The position numbers and the translations under genes were made by a program. A stretch of DNA of 64,000 nucleotides, taken from Thiomicrospira sp. WB1. Lineage in GTDB: Bacteria > Pseudomonadota > Gammaproteobacteria > Thiomicrospirales > Thiomicrospiraceae. Positions within the stretch are counted from its first letter, which is position 1; the number at the start of each line of letters is the position of its first letter. Of this stretch, positions 19,105 through 28,150 are shown piece by piece. The stretch spans positions 248,001 through 312,000 of the forward strand of contig NZ_LQBN01000003.1 of the NCBI RefSeq assembly GCF_001507535.1, given 5' to 3'. The notes beneath the pieces are model-generated. The model ran no database searches, had not been told where the DNA came from, and was given only the letters and a program-made list of their open reading frames with translations.

Positions 19105-19181
19105 CGGGGCATGGCTCAGTCTGGTAGAGCACCGTCATGGGGTGGCGGGGGTCGTAGGTTCAAATCCTACTGTCCCGACCA
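19105..19181 (+). tRNA. tRNA-Pro (anticodon GGG)
   Basis: A 77-nt cloverleaf with encoded CCA. Acceptor CGGGGCA pairs with TGTCCCG (one G-U), D stem GCTC/GAGC, anticodon stem CCGTC/GGCGG with loop ATGGGGT giving anticodon GGG, and T arm GTAGG-TTCAAAT-CCTAC. It reads the CCC and CCU proline codons. It stands alone with its own promoter, and no integrase or duplicated 3' end was seen nearby. Confidence 0.95.
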
Positions 19182-19459
19182 ATTATTGACTTCCTTTCTT
19201 CCTTCTTTTCTTTCTTTCCTCTTTGGTTGCAAGCAATCTCGGCTTATGCATGCCTGTCTGTGTCGTCACTTAGCCGTCTGCTACACAGGATGAACCAGCA
19301 GGCCTAGGCGCACACGTTCCAGATCGATCAGTTTCAGCCGGTGTGGCGGCGACAGGCAGGAAATATGCCCTAAATGATGACGTTCAGGCAGGCAGATTCG
19401 AGGTGGTTTGATACACCGGGCATCCTGGAATGAGATGCCTCGGTGCGAATTGAAAGAGG
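19182..19459. other. Gene-free stretch after tRNA-Pro
   Basis: About 280 bp without a supported gene. It begins with a CT-rich tract (roughly 19190-19222) after the tRNA and holds no repeat, phage scar or clear terminator that I can identify. Confidence 0.6.
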
Positions 19460-20311
19460 TTAACAGTAAGGCCAGTTGCGGCAGCTGCTGGGTGGGGGCA
19501 GATCAGCGGAGCTCGTTTTTTCAGTTTTGGCGGGTGCGGTGCGCTTTTTGCCAAAAAGATCAGCCACACTGTGCGATGCCACATCGCGGTTGTCCGCCAG
19601 TTGATCCGGTGCGGGGCGTTTGGGTTCCGCCTGCACAGGAGCTTTTTTTGCCACCTTGGTCGGCTTCAGAGTCGAGTTTGGCCGATCACCCGCGTCCACA
19701 TAGATCGTACAGGTATCAAGTTGACTGTTGTAGGCATAAGCTTGATTCTGCACTTTTTTGGCCACGCGTTTCAGCCAGGGTTTTTTGTGATAAGTACCGC
19801 GGTTATATCCACCCTGACCTTCGTGGTAGGCCAGATACAGGTTGTAAGCGTCTGTTTTGGCGATGCCTGAGCGCTCATAGGTCTGGTGGTTGTACCAGCC
19901 AATGAAATCCATGGCATCGTAAATGTTGTTACGTCGGGCGCCCATGTTGCCGGTGTTTCTGCGGTATTCGCCCCAGGTGCCATCGAGCGCCTGCGAATAG
20001 CCGTAGGCGGATGAGATGTGGCCGACCGGGACGCCACCGACGTATTTCATGCGAGGGCGGGCATCGGATTGGAACCGGGATTCCTGGTGAACAATGGCGA
20101 GTAGAATGTTGGCGGGCGTCCCCCATTTTTGCTCGGACAGTAACGCTGCTTTCTGATAATGCGGGTTTTCATCTGTGATTTTGCAGATGTTGCCGCTGAC
20201 GTGGCTGACGGATTTACCGCCTTTGTATGACGAGCTGGTGGAACAGCCTGTCCCCAAAACCATCAGGCCACACAGGCCCAATAATCCAATCAAACGATAT
20301 GAATAGGACAT
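19460..20311 (-). CDS. Transglycosylase-like lipoprotein (SLT domain)
   Basis: A 283-residue lipoprotein. The N-terminus has a hydrophobic stretch ending in a lipobox (VLGTGC), so it is probably anchored to a membrane through Cys24 or nearby. The SLT-type lysozyme domain follows, with the catalytic Glu in IVHQESRFQSDA and a conserved AYGYSQALDGTW segment. This family cuts peptidoglycan glycan strands. The last 80 residues are Lys/Pro/Ala-rich and low in complexity. The ATG at 20311 is preceded by AAGGGG; an upstream in-frame start would place 18 extra residues before the signal. Confidence 0.88.
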   Translation of the reverse strand: MSYSYRLIGLLGLCGLMVLGTGCSTSSSYKGGKSVSHVSGNICKITDENPHYQKAALLSEQKWGTPANILLAIVHQESRFQSDARPRMKYVGGVPVGHISSAYGYSQALDGTWGEYRRNTGNMGARRNNIYDAMDFIGWYNHQTYERSGIAKTDAYNLYLAYHEGQGGYNRGTYHKKPWLKRVAKKVQNQAYAYNSQLDTCTIYVDAGDRPNSTLKPTKVAKKAPVQAEPKRPAPDQLADNRDVASHSVADLFGKKRTAPAKTEKTSSADLPPPSSCRNWPYC

Positions 20312-20530
20312 AACGTTAACCCCTTGTGTGTATGTATTGGCTTTTCTTTCCGGTCTTTGGGGCAATCTGTTTTATTTTTATTATGTTTTAAGCACGTCTT
20401 CGGCGCCTGTAAGGATCGTAACGACGTCGTGCCAGAATACTTGAGCACAAAATGTGCCTTTGTGCAAAAAATAGGTCAGGGTGCTATAATCGCGCCCTTG
20501 AATTGAAACCGTTCGAAAATGGGACATGGC
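20312..20530. promoter_or_regulatory. Divergent region upstream of prfB
   Basis: A 219-bp region between the divergent lipoprotein gene and prfB. A perfect TATAAT at 20485-20490 lies 40 bp before the prfB ATG and is the likely -10; the best upstream match (TTGTGC, 20460s) has an overlong spacer, so the -35 is unsure. Confidence 0.45.
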
Positions 20531-21626
20531 ATGGAATTGAATCCGATTTATCAACAGATCAAAGACTTCCGGGAGCGAGGGGATTCGCTGAGGGGGTATC
20601 TTTGACTTTGATCAGAAACAAGAGCGTTTAGAAGAGGTCGCGCGCGAGCTGGAAGACCCCGACGTCTGGAGCCAGCCGGAGAAAGCGCAGGCACTGGGCA
20701 AGGAAAAAGCTCAGTTGGAATCGGTGGTGGACGTCCTGACCGATTTGGATGAGTCGCTGCAGTCAGTGGAAGAGCTGCTGGAGATGGTCGAAGCCGAAGA
20801 CGACGAGGAAATGGCCGATGAGGTGCGTGAGGAAATGACGTGCCTGGAAGCTTTGTTGGAAAAGTTGGAATTCCAGCGGATGTTTTCGGGAGAAATGGAC
20901 GCCAACAACGCCTACCTCGATATTCAATCCGGTTCCGGTGGCACCGAAGCGCAGGACTGGGCCAACATGCTGTTGCGCATGTATTTGCGCTGGGCGGAAA
21001 GCCATGGTTTCAAGGCCGATCTTCTGGAAGCCTCCGATGGCGATGTGGCGGGCATCAAAAGTGCCACCATCCATATTCAGGGCGATCACGCTTTTGGGTG
21101 GCTGCGCACTGAGACCGGCGTGCACCGCCTGGTGCGTAAATCGCCGTTTGATTCCGGTAATCGCCGACACACCTCTTTCGCTTCGGTGTTTGTGTCGCCG
21201 GAAATCGATGACAGTTTTGAAATCGAAATCAATCCGGCTGATTTGCGCATTGATGTCTACCGCGCCAGTGGGGCCGGTGGGCAGCACGTAAACCGGACCG
21301 AATCGGCGGTGCGGATCACTCACTTGCCCACCAACACGGTGACGCAATGTCAGATGGGGCGTTCACAGCACCAGAACAAGGCCGAGGCCATGAAGCAGCT
21401 GCGGGCCAAGTTATACGAGCAGGAGTTGCTCAGTCGCAACGCCGAGAAACAGGCGATGGAAGATAACAAGTCCGACATCGGTTGGGGCAGTCAGATTCGT
21501 TCTTACGTGCTCGATTCCGGTCGTATCAAGGATTTGCGCACCAATGTGGAAACCGGCAATACCCAGGCGGTGCTGGACGGCGATCTGGATCAGTTTATCG
21601 TGCCCAATCTGCAAGCCGGGGTATAA
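20531..21626 (+). CDS. prfB: Peptide chain release factor 2 (programmed +1 frameshift)
   Basis: RF2 releases peptides at UGA and UAA stop codons. Translation starts at ATG 20531 and runs 24 codons to CTT (20600-20602). It then meets an in-frame TGA, skips one base (20603) and continues from GAC at 20604 to 21626. The product is 364 residues, matching E. coli RF2. The stop-codon tripeptide SPF is in RKSPFDSG, and the catalytic GGQ is in [14 protein letters not shown]. The frameshift lets low RF2 levels raise its own synthesis. It is followed by lysS as in E. coli. Confidence 0.97.
20591..20606 (+). promoter_or_regulatory. RF2 +1 frameshift signal
   Basis: AGGGGG TAT CTT TGA C: an internal Shine-Dalgarno-like AGGGGG three bases before the slippery CTT, then the in-frame TGA followed by C. 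The sequence is the classical prfB frameshift site. Confidence 0.97.
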
Positions 21627-21631
21627 AATCA

Positions 21632-21643
21632 ACCAGGCCTGGT
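21632..21643. repeat. Dispersed palindrome, copy 6
   Basis: The 12-bp core lies six bases after the prfB stop codon, in the 82-bp spacer before lysS, with A-rich flanks. Confidence 0.9.
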
Positions 21644-21708
21644 AAAAAAGACCGGGCTTGAGGTTGTTCACACACTTATTTAACGCTTAATCAATCAGGA
21701 AACAAGGT

Positions 21709-23223
21709 ATGGCAAAAAACAAGCAGGCTGACACCCCCGAAGTGGATGAAAATCAGATCATTGCGGAAAGACGAGCCAAATTGCAAGCGTTGCGCGACAA
21801 CGGGCAGGCCTATCCCAACACGTTTCGTCGTACCGATGTCTCCGTTGATTTGCATGAGCAATACGATGCCTTGAGCAAGGAAGAGCTGGCCGATGCCGAA
21901 CCGGTGACGGTGAAAGTGGCCGGACGCATGGTGCTGCGTCGGATTATGGGCAAAGCCAGCTTTGCCACGCTGCAGGATACACAGGGCCGGATTCAGATTT
22001 ATGTGACCCGTGATGCCTTGCCCGAAGGGTTTTACAACACCCAGTTCAAAAAATGGGATCTGGGCGATATCGTCGGGGCCGAAGGCACGCTTTTTAAAAC
22101 CAATACGGGCGAATTGTCGGTGCACGTGACCCACATTGAGCTGATAACCAAGGCCATCCGTCCGCTGCCGGATAAGTTCCACGGTTTGCAGGATCAGGAA
22201 GTGAAATACCGCCAGCGTTACATCGACCTGATTGTGAATGAAGACAGTCGCGACACCTTTATGCTGCGCTCCAAAGTCGTGCAGCATGTGCGTGAATTTC
22301 TGATCCGTGAAGGTTTTATGGAAGTCGAGACGCCCATGATGCACGTGATTCCGGGCGGGGCCACGGCAAAACCCTTTGCGACGCACCATAATGCGTTGGA
22401 CATGCCGCTTTATTTGCGTATCGCGCCCGAGCTTTATTTGAAGCGCCTGCTGGTCGGCGGGTTTGAGCGGGTGTTTGAAATCAACCGCAGCTTCCGGAAC
22501 GAAGGTCTGTCGACGCGCCATAACCCGGAATTCACGATGGTCGAGTTTTATGCGGCTTACACGGATTACACCGAGTTGATGGATGCGACCGAACAGTTGC
22601 TGAAAGAACTGGCGGATTTGACGCAGGGAACGTCTCAGGTGCATTATCAGGGCGAAACCTACGACTTTGGCAAACCGTTTGCCCGCATGACTCTGAAAGA
22701 CGCCATCCTGAAATACAACCCGGATCTGTCGGCGGCTGATCTGGATGACGTGGCCTCGGCACGTGCCATCGCGGAACGCTTGAAAATCCAGGTGGACGCC
22801 GAAGCCGGACTGGGCAAAATCCAGACCGAAATCTTTGAAGAAACGGCGGAGCACCAGCTTAAAGATCCGACGTTCATCACCGAATACCCGGCGGAAGTGT
22901 CGCCCTTGGCGCGTCGTAATGATGACAACCCGTTTATCACCGATCGTTTCGAGTTGTTCATCGGTGGTCGGGAACTGGCCAATGGCTTTAATGAGTTGAA
23001 CGACGCCGAAGATCAGGCCGAGCGTTTCCGTGAACAGGCCAATGCCAAGGATGCCGGCGACGAAGAAGCCATGCACTATGACGAAGATTACATCGTCGCA
23101 CTCGAGCACGGCATGCCGCCCGCGGCCGGGGAAGGCATCGGTATTGACCGATTGGTGATGCTGTTCGCCGACAAGCCGAGCATCCGCGACGTGCTGCTGT
23201 TTCCGCACATGCGTCAGGTTTAG
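21709..23223 (+). CDS. lysS: Lysyl-tRNA synthetase, class II
   Basis: A 504-residue cytoplasmic enzyme that charges tRNA-Lys. An N-terminal OB-fold anticodon-binding domain (about 60-170) shows the [19 protein letters not shown] strand pattern. The class II catalytic core follows, with motif 2 ([21 protein letters not shown]) split across residues 245-265, and motif 3 [13 protein letters not shown] near the C-terminus. AGGAAACAAGG provides the ribosome site. It is downstream of prfB and ends at a strong hairpin terminator. Confidence 0.97.
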   Translation: MAKNKQADTPEVDENQIIAERRAKLQALRDNGQAYPNTFRRTDVSVDLHEQYDALSKEELADAEPVTVKVAGRMVLRRIMGKASFATLQDTQGRIQIYVTRDALPEGFYNTQFKKWDLGDIVGAEGTLFKTNTGELSVHVTHIELITKAIRPLPDKFHGLQDQEVKYRQRYIDLIVNEDSRDTFMLRSKVVQHVREFLIREGFMEVETPMMHVIPGGATAKPFATHHNALDMPLYLRIAPELYLKRLLVGGFERVFEINRSFRNEGLSTRHNPEFTMVEFYAAYTDYTELMDATEQLLKELADLTQGTSQVHYQGETYDFGKPFARMTLKDAILKYNPDLSAADLDDVASARAIAERLKIQVDAEAGLGKIQTEIFEETAEHQLKDPTFITEYPAEVSPLARRNDDNPFITDRFELFIGGRELANGFNELNDAEDQAERFREQANAKDAGDEEAMHYDEDYIVALEHGMPPAAGEGIGIDRLVMLFADKPSIRDVLLFPHMRQV

Positions 23224-23244
23224 TCGGGCTCCATTGCGCTGATT

Positions 23245-23286
23245 AAAAACGCCGCCATGACTGTGTCAGGTCATGGCGGCGTTTTT
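23245..23286. terminator. Bidirectional terminator lysS / ygfZ
   Basis: A 16-bp perfect stem, AAAAACGCCGCCATGA paired with its complement around a CTGTGTCAGG loop, ending in TTTTT on one strand and AAAAA on the other. It separates the convergent lysS and ygfZ. Confidence 0.9.
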
Positions 23287-23309
23287 GTGTCTGACGAAGG
23301 TTGGCCGGA

Positions 23310-24374
23310 TCAGTCTTCGGATAGGATGTCGTAAGGCAGCGGTTCGATGGTGGCCGCCTGACCGGCTTCGGTGGTCAGTGGGGCCTGAGCCGTTTCCAGC
23401 GGCTTGAGGGTGGTAATGGCCAGACACACTTTGCCGTCTTCAATGTCTTCGGCGGCATTGATCAGGGTGAATTTATAGGGCTTTTCTTTCTGGTCGAGCA
23501 GCTTGAAGGTGTCGCCCGGGGCCAGTTCGGCCTGATTGTCTTTGAGGTGCAGGCGCACCATGCGCTTGGTAACCTTGCCGCGAAAATGCAAACGGGCGAT
23601 CACTTCCTGACCGGGGAAACAGCCTTTTCGGAAATTGATGGCGTCGAGTTTGTCCAGATTTAGAAATTGGGCAATAAACTGGCCAGCGGTGGCTTGGGTC
23701 AGGCGGGGCAGCCCGCTGACCACGTCCAATAGCTGCCAGTCGGCGTCATTGGTGGCTTCGCCATTGCCGGTCAATCCCTGCCAGATGGTTTCAGCCTGTT
23801 GCGGCGGTGCGACAAACAGATAGCGGTGATAGGGGCCGGGTACTTTGATTCCATAGCTGTCATCCAGCCCTTCCAGCGGCTGGACCTCATAGGTTTCCTT
23901 GATTTTGGTGTCGAGCAGTCGTTGAATGTTCAGGTCGGCGAATTCGCCCGCATAGCCGATTTGAACCAACTGGTCGCTGACGTTTTCGATTTCAACCTGA
24001 GCACGCAGTTTATACAGGTTTAGGCGCTGTACCACGGTGTCCGTGACGTCGGGGTCACAGTGAAGATACCAGGCCTGGTCAATTTTGAACACGGTAAACA
24101 GTCCCAGCAACTGCCCTTTGGGATCGCAATACCCGCTCAGTTGTGCCTGGGTGTCGGTGACGTTTGAGAGGTCATTGGTCAGTTGCCCCTGCAGAAAATT
24201 AAACGCTTCGTCGCCCTGGATCCGGATCAGTCCTTTGTGGGCGAGGCTGGCGCGCACCGGGCCGTGTTTGACCATGATGCGCTCCAGATCGGGTTGCCCC
24301 CAGCTGGTGACAACTCCTTGCTCGTTGAGTGTTGCGCCCTGGGATTCAAGAAATGCGTGCCATTGTGAATGCAT
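23310..24374 (-). CDS. ygfZ: YgfZ-type iron-sulfur protein maturation factor
   Basis: A 354-residue folate-binding protein of the YgfZ/GcvT-like family, which helps assemble or repair certain [4Fe-4S] enzymes such as MiaB. The family signature KGCFPGQEVIAR, with its essential Cys, is near residue 245. The N-terminal half has the GcvT-like fold, including LTNDLSNV. Palindrome copy 7 lies within the coding region, where it encodes Asp-Gln-Ala-Trp. The gene is divergent from fliO and unrelated to it by function. Confidence 0.93.
   Translation of the reverse strand: MHSQWHAFLESQGATLNEQGVVTSWGQPDLERIMVKHGPVRASLAHKGLIRIQGDEAFNFLQGQLTNDLSNVTDTQAQLSGYCDPKGQLLGLFTVFKIDQAWYLHCDPDVTDTVVQRLNLYKLRAQVEIENVSDQLVQIGYAGEFADLNIQRLLDTKIKETYEVQPLEGLDDSYGIKVPGPYHRYLFVAPPQQAETIWQGLTGNGEATNDADWQLLDVVSGLPRLTQATAGQFIAQFLNLDKLDAINFRKGCFPGQEVIARLHFRGKVTKRMVRLHLKDNQAELAPGDTFKLLDQKEKPYKFTLINAAEDIEDGKVCLAITTLKPLETAQAPLTTEAGQAATIEPLPYDILSED
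24068..24079. repeat. Dispersed palindrome, copy 7 (inside ygfZ)
   Basis: The core is in the ygfZ coding region; GACCAGGCCTGG is read in frame as DQAW. Confidence 0.9.
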
Positions 24375-24497
24375 GTGGGTTCCTTAATTTCTGACTGTTT
24401 AACTCTGGAATTTGTGCATTATACCTGACGCAGGCGGGTTGTCTGAAGGCGAATAATTACTGACAGGGCAGTGAATTATCCATTACAATTCAAGGTC

Positions 24498-25025
24498 ATG
24501 AAATCTCTATTCCCTTTGATTGTTTTGATTGGTGTGGCCGCACTGATGTTTGCCGGAAAAAGCTGGTCGCAGGAGGCGGTGCCTGCGGCCGATGCGTCTC
24601 TGACCCAACCGGCCGAGCCGAAAGCAGTACTGCCCGAGACCGGCATGACCGCGGGGCTGGAGCCGTCCAGTTACGTGTCGCAGATCATTTTGTCGCTGAT
24701 TTTTATTTTGCTGATCATTTTTGCCAGTGCCTGGTTGCTGAAGCGCTTTGGGCGAGTGCAGGGCGTCGCCGGTGAGGCGATGAAGGTATTGAGTGTGATG
24801 AGTGTGGGGCAGAAAGAACGCATTGTGTTGATGCAGGTGGGTGAGCAGCAGTTGCTGGTGGGCGTGACCACCGCCAAGATCACCCTGCTGAAAGAATTGG
24901 ACACACCGATTGAGGTGAACACACGCGGGACATTGACGTCGAATGCGTTTGCCAATCGCTTGCAGGAAGCGCTTTCTCGTACCGCCGCGTCGAATGAGTC
25001 CCCTCACAAGGGGCGTGAGCGATGA
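24498..25025 (+). CDS. fliO: Flagellar export protein FliO
   Basis: A 175-residue inner-membrane protein that helps assemble the flagellar type III export gate. It has a hydrophobic N-terminus resembling a signal sequence, a Pro/Ala-rich periplasmic section, one membrane helix (about residues 62-85) and a cytoplasmic domain with the FliO-like GRVQG...KVLSVMSVGQKERIVLMQVG pattern. The ATG at 24498 has AAGG upstream; an in-frame start nine codons earlier is possible. It overlaps fliP by four bases and is the first gene of the cluster; fliL, fliM and fliN are not upstream. Confidence 0.88.
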   Translation: MKSLFPLIVLIGVAALMFAGKSWSQEAVPAADASLTQPAEPKAVLPETGMTAGLEPSSYVSQIILSLIFILLIIFASAWLLKRFGRVQGVAGEAMKVLSVMSVGQKERIVLMQVGEQQLLVGVTTAKITLLKELDTPIEVNTRGTLTSNAFANRLQEALSRTAASNESPHKGRER

Positions 25026-25825
25026 AGCGCCGAGCCATGACATTACCCGCCTGGTCACGTCAGCTTTTCTGGTTCGGGCTGCTGGCTTTGGTGCCGATCA
25101 GCCTGATGGTCTGGTCGGTGCAGGCCTGGGCCGAGCCGGGGATTCCGGCTTTTACCGTGCAGACCGACGCCGATGGCAATCAGGATTACACCTTGACCAT
25201 GCAGATCCTGTTGTTAATGACGGGGCTGACGCTGTTGCCGGCGGTGTTGATTGCGATGACGGCGTTTTTGCGGATCATTGTGGTGCTGGCGCTGCTCAGG
25301 CAGGCATTGGGGACGATGCAGACCCCGTCCAGTCAGGTGTTGATCGGTCTGGCGTTATTTCTGACGTTGTTTATCATGTCGCCGGTGCTGGAGCGCATAT
25401 ACGACACAGCCGTGTCGCCGTATCTGCAAGAAGAAATTCAATTCAAAGAAGCGGTGGAAATTGCGTCCAAGCCCATGCATCAGTTTATGTTGCAGCAGAC
25501 GCGTCAGGATGATTTGGGCATGTTTGCCGAGATGGCGGAAGTTCAACTGACCGAACCGTCCGAGGTGCCGTTCAAAATTCTGATTCCCGCTTACATGACC
25601 AGTGAGTTAAAAACGGCGTTTCAGATCGGGTTTTTGATATTTATTCCGTTTCTGATCATCGATCTGGTGGTGGCCACGCTGCTCATGTCGATGGGGATGA
25701 TGATGCTCTCGCCCATGATTATTTCCCTGCCGTTTAAGATCATGCTGTTTGTGCTGATCGATGGTTGGGCGTTGATTATGGGCACCCTGGCCAACAGTTT
25801 TGTGGTCTCGGGCGGTGGGATTTAG
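25022..25825 (+). CDS. fliP: Flagellar export gate protein FliP
   Basis: A 267-residue core component of the flagellar export gate, forming a ring with FliQ and FliR. A signal-like hydrophobic N-terminus and several further helices are seen; family motifs are FLRIIVVLALLRQALG, QTPSSQVLIGLALFLT, and SMGMMMLSP near the C-terminus. Its start overlaps the fliO stop (ATGA), which indicates translational coupling. Membrane location is in the basal-body central pore. Confidence 0.96.
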   Translation: MKRRAMTLPAWSRQLFWFGLLALVPISLMVWSVQAWAEPGIPAFTVQTDADGNQDYTLTMQILLLMTGLTLLPAVLIAMTAFLRIIVVLALLRQALGTMQTPSSQVLIGLALFLTLFIMSPVLERIYDTAVSPYLQEEIQFKEAVEIASKPMHQFMLQQTRQDDLGMFAEMAEVQLTEPSEVPFKILIPAYMTSELKTAFQIGFLIFIPFLIIDLVVATLLMSMGMMMLSPMIISLPFKIMLFVLIDGWALIMGTLANSFVVSGGGI

Positions 25826-25839
25826 ATGGAGGTCTGGCT

Positions 25840-26109
25840 ATGACACCCGAAACGGTTCTATCCGTGGGGCAGCGAATGCTCGAAGTGATTTTCATGCTGG
25901 CTGGTCCCCTGTTGATTCCAGCCCTGCTGGTTGGTTTGCTGGTGGGGATGTTTCAGGCCGCGACTCAAATCAACGAAATGACTCTGAGCTTTATTCCCAA
26001 AGTGGCCATCGTTGGGGTGGTGATGGTGTTGCTCGGGCCTTGGATGCTGACCACACTGGTGTCTTTTTCGCGCGAGTTGTTTATGAACATTCCCAACTTC
26101 ATCGGGTGA
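25840..26109 (+). CDS. fliQ: Flagellar export gate protein FliQ
   Basis: An 89-residue protein with two membrane helices, the normal FliQ size. Conserved features are LLIPALLVGLLVGMFQAATQI followed by EMTLSFIPK between the helices, shown here in two parts. GGAGG precedes the ATG at 25840, so the longer upstream reading in the same frame is not used. It follows fliP after 14 bp and forms part of the FliPQR gate. Confidence 0.95.
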   Translation: MTPETVLSVGQRMLEVIFMLAGPLLIPALLVGLLVGMFQAATQINEMTLSFIPKVAIVGVVMVLLGPWMLTTLVSFSRELFMNIPNFIG

Positions 26110-26134
26110 GTGTATGCAGGCGGCCTTGCATGTT

Positions 26135-26146
26135 ACCAGGCCTGGT
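26135..26146. repeat. Dispersed palindrome, copy 8
   Basis: The core lies in the 78-bp spacer between fliQ and fliR, an unusually wide gap for this otherwise tight operon. Confidence 0.9.
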
Positions 26147-26187
26147 CAAAATTCCATGGCCGCGTTCGTCAAAGAGAGCCGGTCGTT

Positions 26188-26967
26188 ATGACGTTCAGTT
26201 ATAGCGAGTTTTTGCAGCTGCTTGGTTTGTATTTCTGGCCGTTTGTACGCATCTCCGGCATGTTGCTGATGGTCCCGGTGTTGTCGGGGTCTTATGTGCC
26301 CATGCGGGTGCGTCTGATGCTGGCGGTGTTCATCACTTTGGCGGTGGCGCCGACCATGGATTTGCCTCCGCCGGTGAGTCCGTTTACCCTGCATGGGATC
26401 ATGTTGATTGTGCAGCAGCTGGGCATCGGGATCGCGATTGGACTGGTGTTTGCCGTGGTCTTTCAGGCGTTTGTTATTGCCGGGCATCTGGCCTCCATGG
26501 CCATGGGTCTGGCGATGGCGCAGATGGTGGACCCTGCCACCGGCGTCAATACGCCGATCATCGGGCGCTATTTCACTATTATGGCAACCTTGCTGTTTTT
26601 GCTTTTGAACGGGCATGTGTTCATTTTCAAGGCGGTGGTTAACAGCTTTGAAACCCTGCCTATCGGGGTGTCGTTTTTCAATCAGGACAGTTTGAAGCTT
26701 TTGTATGAATTCGGATCACAGATGTTCATCTATGGGGTGGCGGTGGCGTTGCCGTTGGTGACGGCCTTGCTTCTGGTAAACATCTCATTCGGGGTCATTT
26801 CCCGAGCTGCGCCGGCCATGAACATTTTCGCGGTGGGCTTTCCGGTGACGCTACTCGCCGGTTTGGCCATGTTGATCTTCATTACGCCGCTGCTCTTACC
26901 CAATTTGCAGCACCTGATCCATGCCAGTGATGAAGTGTTGTCACAATTGCGTTTGACTCAACCCTGA
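26188..26967 (+). CDS. fliR: Flagellar export gate protein FliR
   Basis: A 259-residue multi-pass inner-membrane protein, the single-copy partner of FliP5Q4 in the export gate. It has about five helices and the FliR pattern RISGMLLMVPVLSG near the N-terminus and a C-terminal PLLLPNLQHL segment. An open frame reaches back to 26110, but that would include the palindrome and give a non-homologous N-terminus; the ATG at 26188, with AGAGAG upstream, gives the family length. Confidence 0.95.
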   Translation: MTFSYSEFLQLLGLYFWPFVRISGMLLMVPVLSGSYVPMRVRLMLAVFITLAVAPTMDLPPPVSPFTLHGIMLIVQQLGIGIAIGLVFAVVFQAFVIAGHLASMAMGLAMAQMVDPATGVNTPIIGRYFTIMATLLFLLLNGHVFIFKAVVNSFETLPIGVSFFNQDSLKLLYEFGSQMFIYGVAVALPLVTALLLVNISFGVISRAAPAMNIFAVGFPVTLLAGLAMLIFITPLLLPNLQHLIHASDEVLSQLRLTQP

Positions 26968-26980
26968 CAGGATATAGCCG

Positions 26981-28138
26981 ATGGCTGAGAACCAGGACGG
27001 AACCGAAAAAACCGAAGAACCCACTGAGAAAAAACTCAGGGAAGCGCGGGAAAAAGGGGATGTGGCCCGTTCACGGGAGCTGACCACTTTTGCCATGACG
27101 TTTGGTGCAGCGGTTTATCTGTATCTGTTTGGCGGCGGGATGCTGGCCAAGTTTGAAGATGTGTTCAAGCAGGGCCTGAGTTTTGACCGTGCGCATGCCT
27201 ACGATACCGGCATGCTGGCCAATCATATTATCGGCATGGTGATCGACTCGATCTGGATGATCACGCCGTTTTTGCTGTTGATGGTGCTGATCGCCATCAT
27301 TTCTTCCTCGTTGCTGGGCGGCTGGAATTTCAGTACCCAGGCCATGGCTCCCAAACTGAGCAAGATGAACCCGCTCAGCGGCCTCAAGCGCATGATGTCC
27401 ATGAATGCGCTGATGGAATTTCTCAAAGCCTTTGCCAAGTTTACCCTGGTGAGCATCATTGCCGGGTTTTTGCTCTGGTATTCCTATCAGGAAGTCTTGT
27501 CCATGGGCGTGGAGCCGCCGAAGCAGGGGCTGGCGCATGCCGGGCAGTTGATCACGGAGGCCTTTATTATTGTGTCGTTGGCCCTGTTGGTGGTGGCGGC
27601 GGTGGACGTACCGTTTCAAATGCACCAGCACATCACCAAGCTCAAAATGACCAAACAGGAAGTCAAAGACGAGCAGAAACAGCAGGAAGGGAGCCCGGAA
27701 GTGAAAGCGCGTATCCGTCAGGTGCAGCGTGAAACGGCACAAAAGCGTATGATGCAACAGGTGCCGGAAGCGGATGTGGTGATCACCAACCCCACGCATT
27801 TTGCGGTGGCCCTTAAGTACGAGGCCGAAACCATGAATGAGCCGGTGGTGCTTGCAATCGGGTCGGATTTTATGGCAGCGCAGATTCGCACCCTGGCGCA
27901 GGAAAATGACATTCCCATTGTGGAAGCTCCGCCCCTGGCGCGTGCTTTGTACTATAATGCCGAAGTGGATCGACCCATCCCCTACGACTTGTTCAAGGCG
28001 GTGGCGACGATTCTTGCGTATGTCTTTCAACTTAAAGAAGGCAAACCAACTCAATCGGTGGATTTTGATAATCTGCCGATCCCTGAGGCCATGCAAACCG
28101 ACAAGCCGACGTCGGCCGATGCCGAGCGGATGACGTAA
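26981..28138 (+). CDS. flhB: Flagellar export switch protein FlhB
   Basis: A 385-residue membrane protein that switches the export apparatus from rod/hook to filament substrates. The N-terminus is the typical charged segment (EKTEEPTEKKLREAREKG), followed by four membrane helices and a cytoplasmic domain. The autocleavage motif NPTH is intact in VVITNPTHFAVALKY. The ribosome site AGGATA lies 13 bases after fliR. All features expected of a working protein are present. Confidence 0.96.
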   Translation: MAENQDGTEKTEEPTEKKLREAREKGDVARSRELTTFAMTFGAAVYLYLFGGGMLAKFEDVFKQGLSFDRAHAYDTGMLANHIIGMVIDSIWMITPFLLLMVLIAIISSSLLGGWNFSTQAMAPKLSKMNPLSGLKRMMSMNALMEFLKAFAKFTLVSIIAGFLLWYSYQEVLSMGVEPPKQGLAHAGQLITEAFIIVSLALLVVAAVDVPFQMHQHITKLKMTKQEVKDEQKQQEGSPEVKARIRQVQRETAQKRMMQQVPEADVVITNPTHFAVALKYEAETMNEPVVLAIGSDFMAAQIRTLAQENDIPIVEAPPLARALYYNAEVDRPIPYDLFKAVATILAYVFQLKEGKPTQSVDFDNLPIPEAMQTDKPTSADAERMT

Positions 28139-28150
28139 AAAAGACACTGA

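Noticed and set aside
19105-19181. tRNA-Pro as an integration site for an island
   Set aside because: No integrase, no repeated tRNA 3' end and no composition change is seen beside it.
20531-20605. prfB as a broken gene with an early stop
   Set aside because: The in-frame TGA is the known programmed frameshift site with all its signals.
21691-23208. A 505-codon open frame on the minus strand opposite lysS
   Set aside because: It is the shadow of a clear lysyl-tRNA synthetase gene; the translation has no family pattern and is rich in His, Arg and Gln as expected for an antisense reading of this codon usage.
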